DNA of 5,341 bases from Saprospiraceae bacterium (lineage in GTDB: Bacteria; Bacteroidota; Bacteroidia; Chitinophagales; Saprospiraceae), in NCBI GenBank assembly GCA_020630355.1, contig JAHDBO010000149.1:1-5341 (forward strand), given 5' to 3'. Under the pieces are notes generated by a model. It was not told the DNA's origin, did not search any database, and worked only from the letters and a program-made list of their open reading frames with translations. Position 1 is the stretch's first letter, and every line of letters begins with the position of its first letter. Positions 1-5,341 of this stretch are shown in pieces. Both the position numbers and the translations under genes were made by a program.

Positions 1-54
1 TTAGGACGTCAGGTTTTCATCCTGGTAACACGGGTTCGAATCCCGTACGGGCTA
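1..54 (+). tRNA. tRNA-Glu (anticodon UUC), 3' part only
   Basis: The window opens inside the D-arm of a tRNA. The remaining structure folds cleanly: 3' D-stem strand GGAC at 4-7, anticodon stem 9-13/21-25 with a 7-nt loop TTTTCAT (14-20) and anticodon TTC at 16-18, a four-base variable loop at 26-29, T-stem 30-34/42-46 with loop TTCGAAT, and 3' acceptor strand ACGGGCT at 47-53 followed by discriminator A54. The anticodon reads GAA/GAG glutamate codons. The CCA tail is not encoded, since CGA follows the discriminator, so it must be added after transcription. About 20 bases of the 5' end (acceptor and D-stem 5' strands) lie outside the window, so the 5' boundary here is the window edge and not the gene end. 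An intrinsic terminator follows within four bases, which suggests this is the last tRNA of its transcript. Confidence 0.95.
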
Positions 55-57
55 CGA

Positions 58-86
58 AGCACAAGTCGATGACTTGTGCTTTTTTT
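58..86 (+). terminator. Intrinsic terminator of the tRNA-Glu transcript
   Basis: A perfect 10-bp inverted repeat (58-67 with 71-80) encloses a GAT triloop and runs into seven Ts (80-86). It starts three bases after the tRNA discriminator base, so it should end the tRNA transcript. The U-tract contains the stop codon (85-87) of the convergent minus-strand gene. Read on the minus strand, the hairpin is not followed by a T-run, so it is a poor terminator in that direction. Confidence 0.92.
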
Positions 87-846
87 AGTTGAACTCTATC
101 AGAAAACCTAGCTTGGGCATCAGTAAGTCCGTAGTGGAAGTCTTTCTCTCATAAGCGTCCAAGGGATCTTCAAAAACCGATAAATCAGCGTTCCTTATCA
201 AGTAATCGGCACTCGTCCCTCGGAGATACTGCACGTTAATGTCGATATAAGTCCTAATGGGGCCGTCCCAACTTGTCCGAATCAATACACCGGCACCAAG
301 CCCATACTGAAAAGCCCAGTCTCGCTCGTTCGTATCTGTTTCTACATCTTCTGAGCCATCAAACGCTTCCCTGAAAATTTTTGTCTTTGTCGTTAATGTC
401 TTAAACCCTATCATCCCCTCCGCATAAGGCAACACTCGTTTATTCCATTGGGGTAAAACCCTTAAAACACCATTCATTAGGAAGATTGAATTTTCGATTT
501 GGGCATCAAAAGTCTCAACGAAAGCACCATTATCAATGTCAATTAAAAAGTCACTTTGCTCGTAATCACCTGAAGCAATTTCAATGCCTGCCCAGATGGC
601 ACTGCCTGTTCTTTTGGTGTCCACCATCCCCCGAAACCCAAAACCGCCCACCAAATCATCCAATGACTCGCTAAAAGCCCCAAGGGGTATCCCCATTATT
701 ACATGTGCGTCGATAGTAAATCCTCTGGTAACTTCCTCTATTGGTGCTTCTTCATATTCCAAAGAATCTATCCCAGTCTCCTCCTCTTGTGCAGATACCA
801 GTAAACTCAACAGTAATAAAATACATAGTGTCCATCCTTTTTTCAT
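85..846 (-). CDS. Secreted protein, probable small outer-membrane beta-barrel
   Basis: This 253-residue protein begins with a clear Sec signal peptide: KK at residues 2-3, a leucine-rich hydrophobic core at 7-17, and a probable cleavage site VSA|Q after residue 19. No lipobox is present. The mature N-terminus (about 20-38) is strongly acidic and looks like a flexible linker. The rest shows repeated alternating hydrophobic/polar stretches with glycine and aromatic residues, the pattern of amphipathic beta strands. I place strands roughly at 42-52, 67-78, 82-92, 116-130, 138-158, 177-191, 198-208 and 238-252, or about eight, with an acidic loop near 162-176. The last strand ends in IEFN, so the aromatic residue is penultimate and not terminal. 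This resembles the OmpA/PorT-like barrels common in Bacteroidota, but I do not recognise a specific family. The start ATG (minus strand, 844-846) sits directly before the signal peptide and has no Shine-Dalgarno. The neighbouring plus-strand gene is divergent. The role is unknown. Confidence 0.85.
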   Translation of the reverse strand: MKKGWTLCILLLLSLLVSAQEEETGIDSLEYEEAPIEEVTRGFTIDAHVIMGIPLGAFSESLDDLVGGFGFRGMVDTKRTGSAIWAGIEIASGDYEQSDFLIDIDNGAFVETFDAQIENSIFLMNGVLRVLPQWNKRVLPYAEGMIGFKTLTTKTKIFREAFDGSEDVETDTNERDWAFQYGLGAGVLIRTSWDGPIRTYIDINVQYLRGTSADYLIRNADLSVFEDPLDAYERKTSTTDLLMPKLGFLIEFN

Positions 847-875
847 ATTTTTGGGCGTTTTTGATTCAATAGGAA

Positions 876-901
876 ATTATAGCCTTTTTATAGGTTTTCA
901 A
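876..901 (-). promoter_or_regulatory. Possible promoter of the beta-barrel gene
   Basis: Read on the minus strand, a TTGAAA element (TTG at 899-901) is followed 14 bases later by TATAATTT (TATAAT at 881-876). If TAATTT is taken as the -7 element, the spacing is 16. This loosely fits either a housekeeping -35/-10 or the Bacteroidota -33 TTG/-7 TAnnTTTG pattern, but the final G is missing. It lies about 30 bases upstream of the start codon. The 123-bp divergent region (847-969) is AT-rich throughout, so chance matches are easy. I could not identify a convincing promoter for the plus-strand gene in the same interval. Confidence 0.3.
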
Positions 902-969
902 AATGCTCCTTCTAAATTAACCTAACCTTAGTAAAGTCTATTCTTATAAAGACCTTAAAAATAAAATTA

Positions 970-2166
970 ATGAGTGCTAAAGTTGGTTTTGGTTCTATCT
1001 GCGCCAAAGAATGGAAATCTAAGCAGCCCATCAGGCCACATCAATTGCCTATTTATGCGACCTCCTCTTTTGAATTTGACTCCATAGAACAAGGAATCGA
1101 TATATTCAAAGGTCTAGAGGAAGGGCACAAATACAGCCGTTACGCCAACCCAACGGTGGATGCCGTCGCTGAAAAAATCGCTAGGCTAGAAACTTACAAC
1201 CTAGACATCGAAGCGGAAGCCATCATGGTCAGTTCCGGTATGTCCGCGATTTCGACATTAGTGTTGGGACTACTTAAATCAGGGGATAAAATACTGACTC
1301 AAGGTAATCTTTATGGGGGGACAACGGAGTTATTCTTAAAGATATTCGAGCCTCTGGGTATCGAATGTATCATGACGGATTTAAAAGATTTGAATCAAGT
1401 AGAATCTATTATTCAATCTGACAAATCTATCAAACTATTGTACTTTGAAACACCTGCCAACCCAACAATGGCCTGTGTGGATATGAAAAGCCTGTGCGAA
1501 ATCGCTCAAAAACATGGCATCAAAACCGCAGTGGACAATACTTTCATGACACCTTATTTGCAGCAGCCTTTTAAATTTGGTTTGGATTTTATCATCCATT
1601 CGACCACTAAGTTTTTGAATGGACATGGAAATTCTATTGCAGGTATCATCGTAGGAAAAGATAAGGCCTTGATGCAGCAGAAAATATGGGTTGCCATGAA
1701 GCTGGCAGGTACAAACTGTAATCCCTTCGATGCTTGGATGCTCAATAATGGTATGAAAACCTTGGCACTAAGAATGGACAAGCACTCTGCCAATGCGATG
1801 GCAATAGCGACTTTCTTGGAGCAGCACCCGAAAGTGGCCCGAGTGAATTATAATGGGCTCAGTTCTCATCCTGACCATGAACTGGCAAAACGACAGATGA
1901 CTGATTTCGGAGGTATGTTGAGCTTTGAACTCAAAGGCGGCTTGGAAGCTGGTATTCATTTTATGAATAATATAAAATTGTGTACACTTGCCCCAACGCT
2001 AGGAGATGTGGATACCTTAGTCTTGCATCCTGCCTCTAGTTCTCACATCAATGTGGCTAAAGAAATCAGGGAGCGCAATGGTATTTCTGATGGATTAATC
2101 CGATTGTCTGTCGGCATTGAAGATGAGGTAGATTTGATAGCTGATTTGGGACAGGCTATTGGTTAA
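970..2166 (+). CDS. PLP-dependent Cys/Met metabolism enzyme, methionine gamma-lyase-like
   Basis: This 398-residue protein has the usual length for the trans-sulfuration family (fold type I, cytosolic, normally a tetramer). Visible landmarks are YSRYANPT (55-62), where Tyr55 and Arg57 bind the PLP phosphate of the partner subunit; SSGMSA (88-93); NLYGGT (113-118); Asp189 in AVDNTF, which pairs with the pyridine nitrogen; the Schiff-base lysine Lys214 in STTKFLNGHG; and the carboxylate-binding Arg378 in IRLSVG. The NGHG motif and the C-terminal half (GMKTLALRMDKH, GGMLSFELKGG, LGDVDTL) match methionine gamma-lyase best. That enzyme splits methionine into methanethiol, 2-oxobutanoate and ammonia. 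However, the Cys116 of the Pseudomonas enzyme is Gly117 here, and the Glu that marks cystathionine enzymes is Pro342. Methionine gamma-lyase or an O-acylhomoserine-using relative are both possible. The family is certain and the substrate is not. The ATG at 970 gives a complete N-terminus and has an A/T-rich leader without Shine-Dalgarno. A CvfB-like gene follows 13 bp downstream. Confidence 0.93.
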   Translation: MSAKVGFGSICAKEWKSKQPIRPHQLPIYATSSFEFDSIEQGIDIFKGLEEGHKYSRYANPTVDAVAEKIARLETYNLDIEAEAIMVSSGMSAISTLVLGLLKSGDKILTQGNLYGGTTELFLKIFEPLGIECIMTDLKDLNQVESIIQSDKSIKLLYFETPANPTMACVDMKSLCEIAQKHGIKTAVDNTFMTPYLQQPFKFGLDFIIHSTTKFLNGHGNSIAGIIVGKDKALMQQKIWVAMKLAGTNCNPFDAWMLNNGMKTLALRMDKHSANAMAIATFLEQHPKVARVNYNGLSSHPDHELAKRQMTDFGGMLSFELKGGLEAGIHFMNNIKLCTLAPTLGDVDTLVLHPASSSHINVAKEIRERNGISDGLIRLSVGIEDEVDLIADLGQAIG

Positions 2167-2179
2167 AGTAAAAAGAATT

Positions 2180-3019
2180 ATGATAAAAATAGGGGAATAT
2201 CAATCGCTTGAAATAGCAAGGGCAATGCCACAGGGTTTCTACCTCAAAGACGAGGAAGATAATGAGGTACTCATGCCACAAAAATACACTACGGACGAGA
2301 TGGAGATTGGACAGAAAGTCGACGTCTTTGTTTATTGTGACTCTAGCGATTATATCGTGGCCACTACAGAAACGCCCTTGATTACCGTGAATGGCTTTGC
2401 CAATCTAGAAGTAACAGAGGTGAATGATTATGGTGCTTTCTGTCACTGGGGCGTGGCTTCTAAAGAGCTTTTTATTCCTTATATCAATCAAGCCTACGAA
2501 CTGGAACAGGGTGAGTCTGTTGTGGTGCACATGTACCTTGACAAAGAGACGGACAGACTGGTTGGGAGTACCAAGCTCAATCATTTCCTAGAGGAAGTCT
2601 CGGATGGAAGTTTCAAAATCAACCAAGCCGTAGAGGCTATTTTTTGGACAAAATCTAACCTTGGCTTCAATGTCATTGTCAACCAACGCTTTCTGGGTTT
2701 GGTATATAAAAATGATGTCCCTAGGATTCCTAAACCAGGAGAAACCGTCGAAGCTTGGATTAAAAACATTCGAGAAGATGGTAAGATTGATGTCACCTTA
2801 TTTCCTGTCGGGCATTTACAAATAGAGCCGAACGCAAAAAAAATCTTGAAATTACTAGATGAAAATAACGGTTTCCTTCCCTATAACGACAAAAGCAAAC
2901 CCGAAGAAATTAAGCAAGTGTTTGGGCTGAGCAAGAAAATGTTCAAGAAGGCATTAGGTTCATTATATCGGCAACGTATTATTACAATCGAATCCAACGG
3001 TATTCGTAAAGAAAAATAA
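2180..3019 (+). CDS. cvfB: CvfB/YitL-type S1 RNA-binding protein with C-terminal winged helix
   Basis: This 279-residue protein has the length and layout of the CvfB family (Staphylococcus aureus CvfB, Bacillus subtilis YitL): tandem S1-like OB folds and a winged helix. I place the domains at about 1-65, 68-132 (with DYGAFCHWG at 83-91, the typical S1 turn, then ELFIP), 144-210 (with LGFNVIV and FLGLVY), and the winged helix at 222-275 (EIKQVFGLSKKMFKKALGSL followed by the IITIE wing). In S. aureus, CvfB binds RNA and affects virulence gene expression; the role in Bacteroidota is not established. It should be cytosolic, since no signal peptide is present. I chose the ATG at 2180. An in-frame TTG at 2159 would add seven residues (VKVKRI after the start) and overlap the upstream gene by 8 bp, but the ATG lies at the natural family start and has an A-rich leader. 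The 13-bp gap suggests co-transcription with the PLP enzyme. A strong terminator follows the stop. Confidence 0.9.
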   Translation: MIKIGEYQSLEIARAMPQGFYLKDEEDNEVLMPQKYTTDEMEIGQKVDVFVYCDSSDYIVATTETPLITVNGFANLEVTEVNDYGAFCHWGVASKELFIPYINQAYELEQGESVVVHMYLDKETDRLVGSTKLNHFLEEVSDGSFKINQAVEAIFWTKSNLGFNVIVNQRFLGLVYKNDVPRIPKPGETVEAWIKNIREDGKIDVTLFPVGHLQIEPNAKKILKLLDENNGFLPYNDKSKPEEIKQVFGLSKKMFKKALGSLYRQRIITIESNGIRKEK

Positions 3020-3023
3020 AAAC

Positions 3024-3062
3024 AAAAACCCCATGCAGATTTGAATTTGCATGGGGCTTTTT
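3024..3062. terminator. Bidirectional intrinsic terminator between convergent genes
   Basis: A 12-bp stem pairs 3029-3040 with 3045-3056 (core CCCCATGCA/TGCATGGGG, with one G-T pair at 3038/3047) around a TTGA tetraloop. It is followed by CTTTTT (3057-3062) on the plus strand. On the minus strand, the A-tracts at 3018-3028 become GTTTTTGTTTTT. It therefore fits as terminator for the CvfB-like gene, whose stop is five bases upstream, and for the oligopeptidase gene, whose stop is about 20 bases away on the other side. Confidence 0.93.
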
Positions 3063-3081
3063 GATGAGCAAATCAATCTTT

Positions 3082-5295
3082 TCACCCCTCATTAATACCC
3101 AATAAATCAAAGATAAAGGCATATTCCATCGCTGTCTCCTTATAACGCTCAAAACGCCCAGAAGCTCCACCATGTCCCGTCTCCATATTGGTATACATTA
3201 ATATGGTATTGTCGCCTTTATTGTATTCGCGAAGCTTCGCTACCCATTTTGCAGGCTCCCAGTATTGCACCTGCGAATCATGCAAACCAGTCGTCACGAG
3301 CAAGTTAGGATAAGCCTGTTCTTTAACTTGGTCATAAGGAGAATATTGGATGATATAATCATACTGTTCCTTGATTTTAGGATTGCCCCATTCATTAAAT
3401 TCGCCAGTAGTCAAAGGAATAGACTCATCCAACATTGTAGAAATCACATCCACGAATGGTACGGCCGCTATCACACCTCGGAACAATTCTGGACGCATAT
3501 TTATCACTGCTCCCATCAAAAGTCCACCTGCACTTCCACCCATCGCAAAGAGTTTTTCCTTATTGGTATACTCCTCCGCAATCAAGTAGTCTGCACAATC
3601 TATGAAATCAGTAAAAGTGTTCATCTTCTTGAACATTTTCCCATTTTCATACCATTGTCTACCCATATCCGAGCCACCTCTAATATGCGCAATCGCATAA
3701 ACGACGCCCCTATCTAGCAAACTCAAGCGTGTTGAGCTAAAATAAGGATCCATACTGTAACCATACGAGCCATAAGCATACAACAATAGTGGGTTATCGC
3801 CGTTTCTTTTCATGCCCTTCCTATAAACAATGGAGATTGGGATTTTTGTGCCGTCTTTTGCTGTAGCAAACACCCGCTCAGAAGCATAATTTTCAGGCTT
3901 GAAGGTATCAGAAACAACTTCTGATTGTTTCTTCAAATCCATCACCTTAGTCTTCATATTGTAATCGAATACCGAACTTGGCGTCGTCATCGAGTTATAG
4001 CTAAACCGTAGGACTTCAGAGTCGAAGTCACGGTTGACACTTGCACTGGTAGAATGGGCATCTTCCTCAAATTGGATATAATGTTCCCCCTCTCCATTCC
4101 AAGGAATGATACGCAATTCGGTAATGCCGTTGATACGCTCATTGGTCACCAGATAGTCCTTGAAAAGCTCCATATCCTCTACCAAAACATCGGGGCGGTG
4201 CGCAATAATATCTTCCCAGTTCTCCAAACTTGGTTTGTCGACTGGCGCAGCAACCACTTTGAAGTTCTCGGCCTCGTGATTGGTCAGTATATAGAATTTA
4301 TCTCCATAGTGCTCTACGCTATACTCCAACTTCACACCTGCCTTCGGGCGTTTTTGTATCAACTTGAACTGTCCCATTGGCTCATCCGTTTTCAAATAAC
4401 GGTACTCGTTGGCAAGCGTGCTGTAAGAACCAATAAAGATATAATCCCCCGATTTTGAACGGTAAGCAAAAGTGCTGTAAGTATCATCACTTTCGTGAAA
4501 TACTTCTACATCATCAGCTGTGTCCGTTCCTAGAACGTGACGGAAAATTTTGTGGCTTCTAAGCGTGGTCGGGTCTTTTTGAGTGTAGAAAACCGTTTTG
4601 TTATCATTCGCCCAAGCGACAGAACTAGTGGTACCTGGAATTTCGTCTGCATACATTTCGCCCGTTTCCAAGTTTTTAAACTTGATGGTATAAATACGAC
4701 GGCTAAGTGTATCGACGCCATAGGCCAATATTTTATTATTAGGGCTTACAGAACGCGCACCTACAGCATAGTAAGAAAAGCCTTCTGCCAATTGATTGAC
4801 ATCTAGCATGATTTCTTCTGCTGCTTCAAGGTTTGCTTTTTTACGAGCGTGAATAGGATACTCTTTCCCTTCCTCATAGCGTGTGATGTAATAATAGCCG
4901 TTATCCTTGTAAGGTACAGACATATCCGTCTGCTTGATACGCCCAACGATTTCATCGAACAGTTTTCCTTGAAAATCTTTGGTGTGCGAAAGCATTTCTT
5001 CCCGATAGGCGTTCTCTTCGTTCAAGTAGCTGATGACGTCCTTGGTCTGTTCGTCCTGTTCAGCTTCTGGTTTGTTTTTTTGCTCATCACTGAGGCGCAT
5101 CCAGAAATAATCATCAATACGGGTATCGTTATGTATCGTCATTTCCTTGGCAACTTTTTTTGCCACAGGCGCTTTAATGTCCTTTTTATCACTCATGGTA
5201 AGCAATGCTTTTTTGGATTGGGAATCTGTCTGGCAGCCAATGCTTCCTAGCAGTACCGCCATTATCAAATAAGAGATTTTTACAAATTGTTTCAT
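3082..5295 (-). CDS. ptrB: Oligopeptidase B (S9A family), predicted lipoprotein or membrane-anchored
   Basis: This 737-residue serine peptidase cuts short peptides, in characterised members after Arg or Lys. The N-terminal linker carries DTRIDDYFWMR (57-67), a hallmark of the family. A beta-propeller spans roughly 130-460, and the alpha/beta-hydrolase domain follows. The catalytic triad is Ser588 (GGSAGG), Asp673 (GLHDSQVQYWEP) and His708 (ETGHGG). The 85- and 35-residue spacings are identical to those of Escherichia coli and Trypanosoma brucei oligopeptidase B. DESIPLTTGEF, an oligopeptidase B marker, lies at 623-633. E. coli PtrB is cytosolic (686 residues), but this protein has an N-terminal extension: a basic start, a hydrophobic stretch 7-17 and GSIGC ending at Cys21. 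That looks like a lipoprotein signal, although Ser at -3 of the lipobox is atypical. An in-frame TAA at 5332-5334 makes the ATG at 5293-5295 the earliest ATG start. A second ATG (Met34, 5194-5196) would give a 704-residue cytosolic form. Two acidic substrate-pocket residues are replaced (Tyr518, Asn634). It is transcribed alone and converges on the terminator near 3040. Confidence 0.95.
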   Translation of the reverse strand: MKQFVKISYLIMAVLLGSIGCQTDSQSKKALLTMSDKKDIKAPVAKKVAKEMTIHNDTRIDDYFWMRLSDEQKNKPEAEQDEQTKDVISYLNEENAYREEMLSHTKDFQGKLFDEIVGRIKQTDMSVPYKDNGYYYITRYEEGKEYPIHARKKANLEAAEEIMLDVNQLAEGFSYYAVGARSVSPNNKILAYGVDTLSRRIYTIKFKNLETGEMYADEIPGTTSSVAWANDNKTVFYTQKDPTTLRSHKIFRHVLGTDTADDVEVFHESDDTYSTFAYRSKSGDYIFIGSYSTLANEYRYLKTDEPMGQFKLIQKRPKAGVKLEYSVEHYGDKFYILTNHEAENFKVVAAPVDKPSLENWEDIIAHRPDVLVEDMELFKDYLVTNERINGITELRIIPWNGEGEHYIQFEEDAHSTSASVNRDFDSEVLRFSYNSMTTPSSVFDYNMKTKVMDLKKQSEVVSDTFKPENYASERVFATAKDGTKIPISIVYRKGMKRNGDNPLLLYAYGSYGYSMDPYFSSTRLSLLDRGVVYAIAHIRGGSDMGRQWYENGKMFKKMNTFTDFIDCADYLIAEEYTNKEKLFAMGGSAGGLLMGAVINMRPELFRGVIAAVPFVDVISTMLDESIPLTTGEFNEWGNPKIKEQYDYIIQYSPYDQVKEQAYPNLLVTTGLHDSQVQYWEPAKWVAKLREYNKGDNTILMYTNMETGHGGASGRFERYKETAMEYAFIFDLLGINEG

Positions 5296-5303
5296 GGTAA
5301 GAT

Positions 5304-5336
5304 GATATGGTTTAGAATTGGTGATATGGGTTTAGA
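5304..5336. repeat. Short imperfect direct repeat in the oligopeptidase B leader
   Basis: GATATGGTTTAGA (5304-5316) recurs as GATATGGGTTTAGA (5323-5336), differing by one inserted G, with start-to-start spacing of 19 bases. It lies in the 5' leader, 8-41 bases upstream of the minus-strand start codon. It could be a binding site for a regulator or a chance duplication. The window ends shortly after, so further copies upstream cannot be seen, and no promoter is recognisable in these 46 bases. Confidence 0.45.
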
Positions 5337-5341
5337 TGGGT

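Noticed and set aside
1..86. tRNA-Glu 3' end as an integration site of a mobile element
   Set aside because: No integrase gene and no repeat of the tRNA 3' end occur in the window, and the flanking genes look like ordinary chromosome.
584..925. Plus-strand open frame antisense to the beta-barrel gene
   Set aside because: It overlaps a gene with a convincing signal peptide and barrel pattern, its own translation has no domain or signal, and it runs out into the intergenic region.
934..956. Imperfect inverted repeat AAGTCT...AGACcTT upstream of the PLP enzyme as an operator or riboswitch
   Set aside because: There are only four to six paired bases with one bulge in AT-rich DNA. The leader is too short for a SAM riboswitch, and none of its conserved elements are visible.
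2159..2179. TTG start adding seven residues to the CvfB-like protein
   Set aside because: It is possible, but the ATG at 2180 fits the family N-terminus and has an A-rich leader; the TTG would start within the last codons of the upstream gene.
4054..5250. Plus-strand open frames antisense to oligopeptidase B (4054-4458, 4537-4806, 4849-5250)
   Set aside because: The minus-strand frame encodes an intact, fully recognisable oligopeptidase B. The antisense frames are rich in Ile/Phe/Val as expected from complementary codons and show no family features.

Overview
The window reads as ordinary chromosomal DNA from a member of the Bacteroidota, possibly Cytophagales-like, although the order is only a guess. 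The grounds are A-rich translation starts with no Shine-Dalgarno, a secreted beta-barrel protein of a type common in that phylum, a lipoprotein-like oligopeptidase B, and the mix of families. No mobile element, CRISPR array, prophage or integration scar is visible. I found no previously undescribed system, and the findings below are modest.

Layout, left to right. Positions 1-54 hold the 3' part of a tRNA-Glu(UUC), whose 5' end lies outside the window. A strong intrinsic terminator (58-86) follows directly. A minus-strand gene (85-846) converges on this terminator, and its stop codon lies inside the U-tract; it encodes a secreted protein that is probably a small outer-membrane beta-barrel. A 123-bp divergent intergenic region (847-969) separates it from a plus-strand pair. 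The first of the pair is a PLP enzyme of the Cys/Met metabolism (trans-sulfuration) family, closest in motifs to methionine gamma-lyase (970-2166). The second, 13 bp downstream, is a CvfB/YitL-type protein with S1-like RNA-binding domains (2180-3019). A symmetric hairpin (3024-3062) ends this unit and also serves the last gene, which is on the minus strand (3082-5295). That gene is an S9A prolyl-oligopeptidase-family enzyme with the full oligopeptidase B catalytic signature and an N-terminal lipoprotein-like signal. The final 46 bases are its 5' leader.

The genes do not form an obvious pathway. The PLP enzyme and CvfB homologue probably share a transcript because of their spacing. The other genes look like independent units packed with shared or overlapping terminators. 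The most interesting points are the possible two start sites of the oligopeptidase B (lipoprotein versus cytosolic form), the altered substrate-pocket residues of that enzyme, and the unusual specificity residues of the PLP enzyme.
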